A stretch of DNA of 64,000 nt from Isoetes taiwanensis (GCA_021234155.1 JAJEKV010000076.1:171452-235451), one strand, 5' to 3'; shown: positions 10,181-19,829, counted from the stretch's first letter. Notes: generated by a model not told the origin, from the sequence alone. Translations and numbers: made by a program.

Positions 10181-10900
10181 AGAATCTCTTGAGAATACTC
10201 TAAATTCATAGATTCTCAAAGATTCTACCAAGGTTCTCTTAGAGGTTTCGTGAGCATTTCTCTAAATTTTATAAGATTCCCTCTAGATTCCATTAGATTT
10301 CCCTAGATTCTCCAAGATTCTATGAAGATCCCCTTGGATTCCCTTAGATTCCTTTAGATTTTATGAGATTGCCCTAGGTTCCCTTACATTACATGAGATT
10401 CAAAGAGATTCTATAAAGATTCCCTTAGATGCTCTAAGATTTCATCAACATTTTCTTAGATTCCCTTAGATTTTATGAAGATTCCTTTAGATCCCCCAGA
10501 TTTTAAGAGATTCCCTTAGGCTTGTAAATATTTTTCTAGATTCTCTTACATTTTATAAGATTTTCTTAGATTCTATTAGATTCTTTCGATTCCTTTACAT
10601 TCTAGAACTTTTTTAGAACATTCTAAGACTTTTCTCGGAACATTCTAAGACTTTCAATATATTCTAGAACTTTTCTCGAAGTATTTCCCTAGATTTCCTT
10701 ATATTCCTGTAGATTCTCCTACATTCTAGAACATTCCAAAACTTATTAGAACAATTTGGAACTTTCTGGAAGAATTTTCTTAGATCCCCCCTAGATTCTC
10801 TTATGTTCTAGAACTTTCTAGAGAGCCTTCCAGAACATTCTAGAACTTTCTTGAACTAGCTAGAACGTTATAGTCTATTTTATCTTAATGGGAAAATTAC
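10180..10900 (+). repeat. Degenerate short-period array of TTAGATTCCC and TTCTAGAAC words (unit A)
   Basis: For about 400 bp the sequence cycles through variants of (C)TTAGATTC(C), spaced 10-25 bp. It then grades into CATTCTAGAAC/TTTCTAGAAC words. There is no open frame. Unit B keeps it at 38,637-39,320 with few changes. It looks like an old minisatellite whose second half happens to contain heat-shock-element repeats. Confidence 0.85.
10806..10855. promoter_or_regulatory. Extended heat-shock element array (unit A)
   Basis: A run of alternating TTC and GAA blocks every 5 bp: TTCTAGAACTTTCTAGAG at 10,806, then TTCCAGAACATTC, TAGAAC and TTTCTTGAA through 10,855. The second stretch (10,828-10,855) has six perfect nTTCn/nGAAn blocks in register, where three are enough for heat-shock-factor binding. 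Several shorter matches lie upstream (10,600-10,760). The target gene, if any, is unclear; the nearest downstream item is the SINE head. Confidence 0.6.
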
Positions 10901-10936
10901 CCTTAAGTATATTTGAAACATAAATTATTCTTAGAG

Positions 10937-11010
10937 TTAATGCTTGGTCTAGTGGTTAGCATGGGGGGCTGAGGGGTCAATGGCCAGGGTTCGAATGCCC
11001 ACATAACATA
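10937..11010 (+). mobile_element. tRNA-derived SINE head (unit A)
   Basis: TGGTCTAGTGG at 10,945-10,955 is a near-perfect RNA polymerase III A box. GGTTCGAATGC at 10,988-10,998 is a good B box. Box starts are 43 bp apart, as in tRNAs. The stretch between does not fold as a functional tRNA (no CCA-ready acceptor stem that I can pair), and the sequence continues into non-tRNA DNA, so a SINE or tRNA pseudogene is likelier than an active tRNA gene. Confidence 0.6.
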
Positions 11011-11079
11011 AAAATTTTAAAAGCCTTTTCCTAAGGGATGAGCATTCAACTTGGGCCGTAGAATCTTGGACTCGATCAC

Positions 11080-11462
11080 GGGTCGAGATCTCACCACGTG
11101 ACAATAATTAAAGCAATATGATAGGATCTATTATATATAATTCCCAAAGTCATGTGCACCGTAGGATATGTGCCAAGCCAAGTGAGCCGTAAGATCTCGG
11201 ATCGATGATCAGGATCGGATCAACCTAGACCGTAGGATCGATTACATATAATTCCCAAAGCCATGTGCACCGTAGGATGTGTCCCAAAGCAACGTGAGTC
11301 GTAGGATCTCGGACCGACGATCAGAATCAGATCAACCTGGACGGTAGGATTGCCTACATATAATCTACAAACAAACTCCCAAGCCATCTGGGCCATAGAA
11401 CACGTCCCAAAGCCACGTGAGCCGTAGGATCTCGGATCAACGGCCGGATTCAGAAGGACAAA
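11080..11462 (+). repeat. 111-bp tandem repeat block, CCGTAGGATC family
   Basis: TAGGATC(T/G)ATTA.ATATAATTCC occurs at about 11,122 and 11,233, with a diverged third unit at 11,345. The spacing is 111-112 bp. Each unit carries CGTAGGATCTCGGA and GATCAACCT. Unit B holds the block at about 39,590-39,985. Several CACGTG/ACGTGAG words are embedded. Confidence 0.85.
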
Positions 11463-11834
11463 CATAAGAACATATATATGTTATGATATGATATTCTAGA
11501 ATGGGACTCGCAAGAAACCAACAAACCGCCCGACTACCAGAGAACTTCCTTACAAACTAGGATCAAGGACAATGTCACAGGACGAGGCCAAAGGCCGGTA
11601 AAGGATAGCAAGAAAGATACGCCAAATTGGCTAAACCAGGCAGGAAGAAGCCCCTCCCCTGCCTGGAAACAATTCATAGATAGGCTTCTCATTCATCTCA
11701 GCAGATTTTCTACAATGGTGGACAGTGGGTAGCCGCACACATGCGAACTACCCACGAAAAATAAAGGGAAAATCCAATTATATCATTTGGACCCCAAAAA
11801 AATACAATGCTAATAGATGAGTGGCTGATGTACC

Positions 11835-11915
11835 TGCCGAAAGCTTATCACCGGGATTAAAAAACCCCGCCCTTTCGGGTTTTCGAGGAAAAACCCTAGT
11901 GATAAGCCTTCGGCA
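11835..11915. repeat. Long hairpin with nested GC/AT inner stems
   Basis: TGCCGAAAGCTTATCAC (11,835-11,851) pairs with GTGATAAGCCTTCGGCA (11,899-11,915) at 16 of 17 positions. Between them AAAACCCCGCCCTTTCGGGTTTT can form a second stem. It lies inside the 1.54-kb insertion. Confidence 0.85.
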
Positions 11916-12242
11916 AGGGGCTTAGACAAACGTAAGGCATAGAATCGCTCCCAAAAACCCCCGCATGGAGAAGTCGAAACAGATGCCGCTCGCCAACCTG
12001 TACCTGCACATCACCAACACAACAAACGAGAAAACATACCAGAGAATAGCATCACCCAGCGGGTGGAAAAATATGATAAATAGAACTTGTACAAAATATA
12101 ATAAACAAAGAAGGGGGAGGGTGGGTTCAAGAGAATAAGATATCTTCTGAGAGAGAAGAGGAAGCACCGATGAGTCGTGGATGCGTAAAACGAGCCCGAA
12201 ATAGTCAAATTCCCAACCGTAATCCGCATGGGCCGCCGCGAT

Positions 12243-12261
12243 GCATGCATGACATGCATGC
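12243..12261. repeat. Palindromic RY-motif pair, unit 1 of 3
   Basis: GCATGCATG-A-CATGCATGC, a perfect 9-bp inverted repeat around one base. It contains CATGCATG (RY/Sph motif) on both sides. Followed ten bases later by CTAG. Confidence 0.9.
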
Positions 12262-12607
12262 TCGTCCCATTTCTAGAATGGCGATCCGATGTCTCCGGAT
12301 CGATGCGATTCTAGAATGGGACTCGCAAGAAACCAACAAACCGCCCGACTACCGCGAGAGAACTTCCTTACAAACTAGGATCGAGGGACCGAAGGTCACG
12401 GGGACGAGGCCAAAGGCGGTAGGAAGGATAGCAAGAAAGGTGCACCAAAGTGGCTAAACCAGCAGAAGAAGCCCCTCCCCCGCCACGGAAATAATTCAAG
12501 AGAATAAGGTAATCGCCGAGAGAAGAGGAAGCGCCGATGAGACGTGGATGCGTAAACGCTACCGAAATAGCGAACTCCCAACCCAAAACGGGCATGCGCC
12601 GCCGCAT

Positions 12608-12626
12608 GCATGCATGACATGCATGC
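12608..12626. repeat. Palindromic RY-motif pair, unit 2 of 3
   Basis: Same 19-bp palindrome, 365 bp after the first. Confidence 0.9.
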
Positions 12627-12970
12627 TCGTCCCCATTCTAGAATGGCGATCCGATGTCTCCGGATCGATGCGATTCTAGAATGGGACTCGCAAGAAACCA
12701 ACAAAGCCCGACTACCGTAGAGAACTTCCTTACAAACTAGGATCAAGGACGAGGTCACGGGGACGAGGCCAAAGGCCAGATAAAGGATCGCGAAGAAAGA
12801 TACGCCAAATTGGCTAAAACCAGCGGGAAGAAGCCCCTCCCCCTGCCTGGAAACAATTCAAAGAGAATAAGGTACTGCTGAGAGAAGAGGAAGCGCCGAT
12901 GAGACGTGGATGCAGAAACGCGCCTGAAATAGCGAACTCCCAACCCAAAACGGGCATGCGCCGCCCGCAT

Positions 12971-12989
12971 GCATGCATGACATGCATGC
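12971..12989. repeat. Palindromic RY-motif pair, unit 3 of 3
   Basis: Same palindrome, 363 bp after the second. Here the following CGATCCGA-TGTC-TCGGATCG hairpin is perfect; in the other two units it reads CTCCGG, probably a sequencing change. Confidence 0.9.
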
Positions 12990-13036
12990 TCGTCCCATTC
13001 TAGAATGGCGATCCGATGTCTCGGATCGATGCGATT

Positions 13037-13720
13037 GTAGGTTGATTCCTCTAGAACATTATTCTGAAATTCCTATCTAGAATTTTGACACCTCAGCCAA
13101 CTTCGTGCGCAACACTTCTCCATAAAAAAATTTGAAACGTATAATAAATTGAGGCAAAGGAACAATCGAAAGCTCCAAAGGCGGAGGGAAAGAATGGATC
13201 GATGGAGCAGTCAGCGAGAGGGCTCCATTTAATTGATCTAATCCTAGACCTATTTGTATTCAAATCTGGTATAGTATGTGATTCTAGCATGAAATTTAGG
13301 ATACTAATATTATCTACTCTTATATAATCGATATAAGCCAAGATTCGATTCCCATATTCCTTGGATTCCCGTCCGGGGAAAAAAATAGGGTGCTCGTGTG
13401 AAAAAAAAGGAAAAATAAGAACCGTATCAGGGTGGACATCTGTCGATCGAAGATATTTTTGTTGTGACAAATGGCAGTCGTGAGTTCGTCTCGTCGTTGA
13501 TCTTATCTGCTTCTTATCTACCGAAGGACTCGCTTCCGTCAAGTGCTCTTCCCCGCCGATTCGTTTGCTCCATTTCGGCGAGCTCTCCTTTCACCGCCGC
13601 CATAACCCAGGTAGTAAAAAAATTTGTGTGTCTGTGATGCATCTCTTTGGCTATGGTTCTTTCTGGCATGGTTCGCCCTTTGGTCAGGTTGATCGCATCC
13701 CCTGTTCTTGGGTCCGATCA
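13037..13720. other. 5' flank of the CCR-like fragment
   Basis: No gene on the minus strand is credible, although a 149-residue frame is open there (13,093-13,542) and partly in unit B. On the plus strand, CACCGCCGCCATAACCCAG is followed by GTAGTAAA at about 13,610, which resembles a 5' exon end and donor site. A short untranslated exon upstream of the CCR-like start is possible. Confidence 0.4.
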
Positions 13721-14673
13721 ATGCCATCAAGCATGGCCGCTTCCAATTCATGCAAATCCGAACAGAGAGGCCTGCTTTGTGCCACCGGAAACTGGGGACT
13801 TCTTGGGTGTTCTATTATCAGGCCTCTCATTAGGGATTTTTTGAGATCATAAAAGGGCCTTCTAAGAACTGCTGACTAAGCTATATGAACTACCAATCGG
13901 AAAACAGAACTGGTAATCCAGTCAGCAAAACAGTTATAACTAACTTACTGGATCACATTTTCTAGCATAAGTGTTGATAGAAAAGTCCAAATGAGCTCTT
14001 GTTTGGTGCAATAGATAGATCTCATTGAGATCTTTCCAACCTTGGGTGGTTTGCATATCTTTTAGTCCCGTAGGATAGTAAAAAATGGTAAAAACCATAT
14101 TTTTTAGAGTTTTGACAATCATAAGTGGTTAGAATATGTGCAGCACCTAAGGTTGGAAAGATCTCAATGAGATCTATCTATTGCACTAAAGGAGAGCTCA
14201 TTTGGACTTTTCTATTAATAGTTATACTAGAAAATGTGATCCAGTGAGTTAGTTATAACAGTTTTGCTGACTGGACCCGTCAGGCTCTGATTTCTGATTG
14301 GTAGTCCATTTATCTTCATTTGGCTTAGTTGGCATGTTTTGAAGGCCCTTTTTTAATCTAAAAAAAAACCTAATGTCTTTTTAAAGGCTACCATGCCCGC
14401 TGCACAATTAGCATCACACCAGGTTAGATTTGTTAATGTGGAAAAAGAAATTTTCCTTTTTTCTGCCATCTAAAATGGCTATCTCATTTCTAAATTTTGC
14501 AAAACCCGGAGCATGCAAGTTTGATTAATGTAATCTTGCTGTGCAGAGGTGAGTCATGAGCTTGTGCATGCTTATTTGCTTAGCTACAACAGCCTTTCTA
14601 AGGCATTAATGGCTGTGAAGGAGTCTTCCATGTTCCCGCTCCACATGAAATAATTGGCACTAGAGATTATCCA
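13721..14673 (+). pseudogene. Cinnamoyl-CoA-reductase-like fragment, two exons, broken by a transposon (unit A)
   Basis: Exon 1 (13,721 to 14,422, including the element) begins MPSSMAASNSCKSEQRG and continues LLCATGNWGLLGCSIIRPL. The TGxxGxxG pattern of the NAD(P)-binding Rossmann fold is present. At 13,828 a 548-bp foldback element interrupts the codons that should follow RPL. Coding text resumes at 14,376 (KGYH, then CAG/GT at 14,422). Exon 2 (14,547-14,673) encodes HAYLLSYNSLSKA, but one C is missing (AAGGCATTAATGG against AAGGCCATTAATGG), shifting the frame before NGCEGVFHV. It ends CCA/GTAAGT. The family acts in phenylpropanoid and related NADPH-dependent reductions. Later exons, including the catalytic YxxxK, are not found, so this is a fragment and in this copy clearly dead. 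Confidence 0.7.
13828..14375. mobile_element. 548-bp foldback MITE inserted in the CCR-like exon
   Basis: Unit B has the empty site (GGCCTCTTCTTTCTAAAGGC at about 40,821), so the ends are well defined. The element starts CATTAGGGATTTTTT...AAAAGGGCCTTC and ends GAAGGCCC...CCTAATG. Most of its length is a giant inverted repeat: CAGTCAGCAAAACAGTTATA pairs with TATAACAGTTTTGCTGACTG, and GAGATCTATCTATTGCA mirrors TGCAATAGATAGATCTC. A short TCT direct repeat flanks it. There is no coding capacity. A 3-bp target duplication and long inverted repeats do not settle the superfamily; Mutator-type elements would give 9 bp. Confidence 0.85.
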
Positions 14674-15211
14674 GTAAGTTTGGTAAAGTTTCCTCTGGTT
14701 TTACATTTGCAAAACTAAAGGTTACTAGGCGGTTTAAAGGGAAAATGCTTAATCTCCTTTATTCTTCATGTTTAATCGATGAGCCGTCGGTTGTTACTTT
14801 ATTTTTCCGTTTAATCTCACATTTGCAAGGGCGTCTCGATCTTTGAATCATACAGTTTTCCCTTTGTTCCAGCAGAGAGGTTTTGCCTTTTCCAATTTCG
14901 ATGCGGTGATGTTGACATGGGTTTGGAGCTGCTGAAAATAAGCCGTGCAATGGATAGGACATTTTCCGTTTTTTCGGAAATAGGTTTGGTTGGTTGTCTT
15001 TGGGATAATAGCCACGTGTAGGCTTTTATGTCGTTTGTTTTTTGCCGGAGTTGAGCTCAGATATAAATCGGGAGACTTCATGCCGGTTTAGGGAAAGTAA
15101 AGCCAAAGGACACCAAGGTAGCTATTTGCATTATACTTCATATTGTCTTTTTTTTGTACAGATTTGACATTAAAGTCCGGGTCAATATTTTTATTGTTTC
15201 TCTTGAAGGGC
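14674..15211. other. Intron-like sequence after the CCR-like exon 2
   Basis: T-rich, bounded by GTAAGT at 14,674. There is a possible acceptor near 14,870 (TTGTTCCAGCAG) followed by text encoding VLPFPISxCxDVDMGLELLKIS in one frame. That does not match the third exon expected for the reductase family. The unit B counterpart is 41,126-41,650. Confidence 0.35.
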
Positions 15212-15655
15212 AGGGAGCAAGCGACCTTAAAAAGAAATCTACTACAAAACAAGGAGTTCAAGTTGATCCAAGTGCATTAAGTGTTGTTAGAGTTCCTACT
15301 TCCACTTTCGGGGGTGTGAAGATCTGGTTTTGAAAGCTCGATGATGGAGATGAACAACAAAGGCGTCTCACCATAGTCTCACCATAGCACCGCCCATTTG
15401 TCCCATTGTTGGGCCCCTGAATCACAAATATTGTCACATTCCGCATGAAGCAAACTTTGATAAAAGCCCAAAGTAAGGAAGATGTCGGAAGTTCTTGTTT
15501 GATTCTTTCTATCCTAGAGGTTAAATTTACACGAAGTCTCTTCCGCATAGGTCTGCGGAAGGGAACTTGTTGGCTTCGTGAAATAGAAATGTGGAACACA
15601 AGTCCTTAGTGAAGCTTCTTCCCATACAAGTCCAACAAATGCGGTGATTTTATAG
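15212..15655 (+). pseudogene. Exon-like fragments of an unidentified gene (unit A)
   Basis: After GAAGGGCAG the plus strand encodes KSTTKQGVQVDPSALSVVRV, then PTST, with a frameshift after CACTTTCGGGG. About 300 bp later comes text corresponding to GNLLASGNRNVEPEVLSEAS in unit B. The unit B version is the better reading. No family recognised. Confidence 0.4.
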
Positions 15656-15659
15656 CTTG

Positions 15660-17115
15660 AAGTCCGGCATGGGGGTCCGTGTTGCCAAATCTCAAACTAT
15701 CCCATGTGTGCTACATAAAAAAATGAACGTCCCGCCATCATCGAGCTTCAAAAGCCCTGTTTTTTTGTCGTGGAATTGGGTTATGGGGGGCTTCCAACTC
15801 TGATTCATGCGGTTATGTGGTATATGCATATCTCGCATTTCCCATCATTCTAAAAATCTGATACAGAAAGTGAAACAGGGAAACGGGGAACAGGAATGGA
15901 ATGGATCTTCCAAATGGTGATTCTAATTTCTTTGCTTTCGATTACGCAAAGGACGAGGACATAATCTTTTAACTGTGATTCACCAAAATTGTTAGTAAGG
16001 CAACTGACTTCATGTCAAATTATAAATGTTCTGCAATAGTATAGGTAATTGAGTCCTGCTTTTAATATAATAGGATAGAATTTAAAAGAATTCTAAATTG
16101 AGACTGCACAGATATACTTATCTATAGTCAAAAAAAAAAATAGATATTCTTCTCCTCGAAATGATGGCCCTAGCTCGCATATATTATTTTATAAATTTTC
16201 TGAATCATGTTATCGGCAAAGTGATTGTTGTCGATGCCTAACAAAAGCCATTGATTTTAAACATCCAGTAGTTCTTAGGCTCCTTTAACATTATCTATAA
16301 TTTACGCAGTCCCATTGTCTAAATGGTCTGATTTGGTTTTATTTTTTCATAAGATTTGTTGTGTGTAATTTTTAACCCAGGATTCCCTTCTGCTAGATGT
16401 TTGTAATTCACTAAACATTGTGCTAAGACTGTTAATGGACATCACCTCTGTCTTGCAATCAAAACAGCAAAGCATTGAAGTCCTTGCTTACAGCATATTG
16501 ACTGCATTTTACTTGCATGATATATAACTCACTGGCACCCTTTACTTCATTTTTCGATTCTTTGGCCCAAATATGTGCGAGGCATTTTATTTTTACACCA
16601 CAACTCAATCATTGAGGATATTAAGAAGCTAAAGCTTTCGCAATAGCTTGATCTAAGCGTGCATCATTGGCATCTGTCATTTGAATCACCTTGCAAAGGC
16701 ACTTTGTGCCACATTGTGTTTAAATATATAAAACATCATGCGTGTTGTATTATTCAGAATATTGGAATAATGGTTAGCCTCATAAGGCAAGCTCCTTAAA
16801 ACTGATTGTTTTAAAAACATCTTTCAAGATCGTCATGGTTTCCCAATTGTAGAATTCTAATTTTGACTAAAGAATCCCAATAATTGAAGATTCTCATGTT
16901 GGATTCCCAATTGAAGGATTTTGATTTTGGCTTAAGAATCTTACTCCCAAAAGATGAAAACCAAGTTGCTACATTGCATTGAGTTGTCGAAGTAGTACAT
17001 TGAACATTGATGAAGATGTTATTTTAGAAATTTGGGAAAGGATCAGTATTAGTTTCTGGAATTGTTAAGTTCCACTGGTTGCAAGATTTATTTCGGGCAA
17101 GATATTTGGAGCATT
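15660..17115. other. No gene seen
   Basis: AT-rich. Includes a short ORF-like text near 15,895 (in unit B MDLPNGDSNFFALRL at about 42,336) and nothing else I can assign. Well conserved in unit B (42,100-43,552). Confidence 0.4.
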
Positions 17116-17279
17116 AGCTTCCAACCACATCAGACAGATCTTAAGTTGAGCTTAGGCATCATGGCGGAGGCACATTCTTAGGAATATGAATGAGAGTAGC
17201 TTCCAACCACATTAGGCAGATCTTAAGTTGAGCTTAGGCATCATGGCCGAGGCACATTCTTAGGAATATGAATGAGAGT
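17116..17279 (+). repeat. 82-bp tandem duplication (unit A)
   Basis: AGCTTCCAACCACATCAG/TTAGG through GGAATATGAATGAGAGT is repeated twice. Unit B has the same pair at 43,553 and 43,634, so this predates the unit duplication. Confidence 0.92.
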
Positions 17280-19577
17280 ACAGAGAGATGCCGAATAAGA
17301 AAATATAATTTTTCAAGTCAAGCAAAATCTAGTCTTTGCCATGCCTTCTTACCTGTAATTAGAGGATAACTCGAATTTGTTGGATATAATAACATGTATT
17401 GTGATAGATTTCATATATAATTACTGGTCGTATCATTCTTATTGCATTGTTTTTTACATGACGTTCTTGAAACTCTTAAGTTACTTCTCACGTGTTTGTC
17501 CCAACACTTGATTTTGATGCAAGGCTTGGTTGAAAGGAAATCGTTCGAATACTACATCGTAGAAAAATGTGCACCTACGAGTACTCAAGGAAAAGTCTCC
17601 TCTTGACATGTGTGATCTTTAGAACAAGATTGTGTTAAGTATTAGCATAAAGAGATGGACAATTGCAACCTAATGCCTGGCATGCAGCATTTAAATTTTG
17701 TGCAGTGAGGATCAACTACTTAGTACCATGCGGGTAGCATTTAAATTTTGAGCAAGATTCTAAAATTATCTGGTCTATCTTACGACAAGGACAAGCGTCC
17801 CATATATTCAATCCGTTCAAGAAGGCCTTTTGCGCAAATGCGAACTATGATAAATCCATTACTAAACAAGATTAGAACAAAGACTCAGGCCAACTTTATA
17901 GGGTTAGAACTAAAGAAATGTTCGCGGCGGCCTTGGCCGCCGTGATAAATTTCTTGTATACATAAACACACTTTGATGTGTGGGATGCATGGGTTGCTCC
18001 TTTCCATTTCGGTCATCAAATTTAGCTGTAAAATCTCGGCCACATGTTTAGATATGCGTACATGGCATGCGTGCATGATGGCATGCGTGCAGCAGATCTT
18101 AGTCGTTAGATCAAAAGGTGAGGATAAATCCTAGCCATTAAGTTTTTATAATAAATTGCAATGAGGTGAGGTGGCATCTTCATTAATAAAAAGGTAGCGA
18201 TTAGGTGGACTTTCTAGGAAGCTTTCTCTGTCTTAATTGCCTTCAAAGGCCTGTAACTTGCACTAGAGGGGTCGGATGAAGATGGGGCACATGCCTTGTA
18301 TTCTTCTCGTCGAGAGCTTTTCAACGACCGGTACTTTGGCACCGTTCATGTGTGTATCTTAGCATTAGGTTTCACTTTGCATTAACAATTACATACATCT
18401 TAGAAGTAAATAGCTAAACCTTTGTAATAATTCTAAACCTTGCTAATTGTGCATTGTGTAGATAATAATGTGTACCATAAAAGTGGTAGCAATGTACATT
18501 ATTGCATATAAATTGGAAAATATATTTATTAGGTTATGCCTTACACTATACCATAAAATGGCCACACTAACATAATCTATAGAATGGTCATTGTAACTCA
18601 CTAAGCATTTTAACCAATGTTAACATGAATTCTCTAGATGTTAGTTGTGGGGTTAGTTGTTTTGCAATCCTTGATGCTTATTTGTTGTTGCATTTGCTCA
18701 ACAATGTGATGCAAACGCATGCGTGATTGTAAAATTTCCAATAATGTCCTTAAAACAATGTAGAGACGCTTAGAGGTATCCATAATGTTCCTCTGGAGCA
18801 AACGATGATGATTTACCATTCTAAATGAAAAATATCTTGTATACATCAAGTATGTTTCTATATAGCAACATAAATAGACGCCCTTACATCCTTGAAGACA
18901 ATTGTCGATGCTTTATTATTTTAATTATCTTGTACACATAAGAACAGGTATAAATGTCCTTACATTCTCATGACTATCAACCACGTGAGACAACTCATCC
19001 CGAAGATGGTTGTAAACGATTTCAAAGTGGCATTTGTAATGGTTATGGACATAAAATCACTACATACAGCTAAAAGAACCCATCTTGCTACAAAACGTAA
19101 ATCTAGAGAACAATGTGCTACATATAGAAAGTTTTCAAGGTTGAGCGGAAGATCTGAGTATGGGCTGCTTGCAAAATAGGGCGCCTATGAGTTCCTTGTC
19201 GATGCACTCAGGCTCTTCTTTTGTAATCCTCAACGTCTTCAATGTACCCGATAAACAGATTCGAAGCATACTCTGTTTTGCACCAAATGTAACCATCCAT
19301 ATTTCTTTCTATAATTCATGCTTCGACGTCTTCTTCTGGACCAAAATCTTAGATGCTCATACCAACACATTTTATGCCTATGAAAGGCTTATAAATCAGA
19401 GTTAAAACACGGGTGGAACAAAATACAGGCAAATAGTTCAAGGCCATGCTTTCTATGGAAAAAAAGAGCTTAAGATGTTGTTAGTGGCTATGTTAGAACT
19501 GATAGTGTTCATCTCGTGTGTTTCAGTGGAAAGGTCACATACATTAACTTTCTTCCATATCGTGCCATGGCTATCTT
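17280..19577. other. No recognised gene
   Basis: Contains the inverted GCGGCGGCC mini-element (17,913-17,955) and GCATGCGTGCATGATGGCATG near 18,063. Small plus-strand frames at 18,970-19,179 and 19,160-19,405 are only partly kept in unit B (45,382-45,633). No domain recognised. Confidence 0.4.
17913..17955 (-). repeat. GCGGCGGCC palindromic mini-element, inverted copy
   Basis: AAGAAATGTTC, GCGGCGGCC, TT, GGCCGCCG, TGATAAATTTCTT: a 43-bp near-palindrome. Read on the minus strand it matches 36,615-36,657 in unit B, including the AAATTTAT and GAACATTTCT flanks. The counterpart at about 44,354 is degraded. Confidence 0.75.
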
Positions 19578-19829
19578 TTAGTCCAATTTTTGTACTAATA
19601 TTTGGAATCTATCCAAATGCAACTCCCAATGTACCCCAGTGGTAATCCTAACAATAAATGATTCTCCCATCAGAATTTGTTGGCATGCCCACTCCAGTTG
19701 GACATGTTCCGATGATCCAATCAGGTCCTTTACATTGTTCAATCTCAGTAATAGTGCTCCTACTACCAGATCATCTTCTAGCTCCTTGTCCATCCCCTGC
19801 AATTGAAGAGCTGCAATTGAAGGAACTCC
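19578..19829 (-). pseudogene. Copia-type gag (UBN2-like) fragment, C-terminal part (unit A)
   Basis: Minus-strand frame LQLQGMDKELEDDLVVGALL followed by LRLNNVKDL. It matches the part of copia gag (UBN2 family) where a helix is followed by D.LV..LL..L. The N-terminal half, present in unit B, is missing here, replaced by a direct junction at about 19,812. The frame ends HLDRFQILVQKLD. No protease, integrase or reverse transcriptase follows on this strand. It is a relic of a copia element, opposite in strand to the LTR at 22,397 and so from a different insertion. Confidence 0.5.

Larger units (their letters stand above)
11496..13036. mobile_element. 1.54-kb palindrome-rich insertion, unit A only (transposon-like)
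   Basis: Unit A reads GATATT, then 1,541 bp, then GTAGGTTGATTCC. Unit B reads GATATTGTAGGTTGATTCC (junction at 40,007). The insert starts CTAGAATGGGACTCGC, and ATT flanks it on both sides. It contains about 364-bp tandem units: the GCATGCATGACATGCATGC palindrome occurs at 12,243, 12,608 and 12,971, and ATTCTAGAATGGGACTCGC at 11,493, 12,308 and 12,673. Minus-strand open frames of 70-120 residues recur in the units but look like by-products of the repeat. No transposase is visible, so it would be non-autonomous. Class is uncertain; Helitron-like features are discussed among the findings. Confidence 0.7.

Noticed and set aside
10937-11010. Functional tRNA gene
   Set aside because: The boxes are good, but I could not pair an acceptor stem or a sensible anticodon arm, so a SINE or pseudogene is more likely.
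9700-11460. CRISPR-like array in the short repeats
   Set aside because: The repeats are degenerate, without constant repeat length and unique spacers, and this is plant DNA.
12396-12758. Open minus-strand frames of 70-120 residues in the 1.54-kb insertion
   Set aside because: The same frame recurs because the DNA is a tandem repeat; no start context, domain or conservation outside the repeat.
13093-13542. 149-residue minus-strand frame, partly open in unit B
   Set aside because: It lies antisense to the 5' flank of the CCR-like gene, is truncated differently in unit B and shows no recognisable domain.
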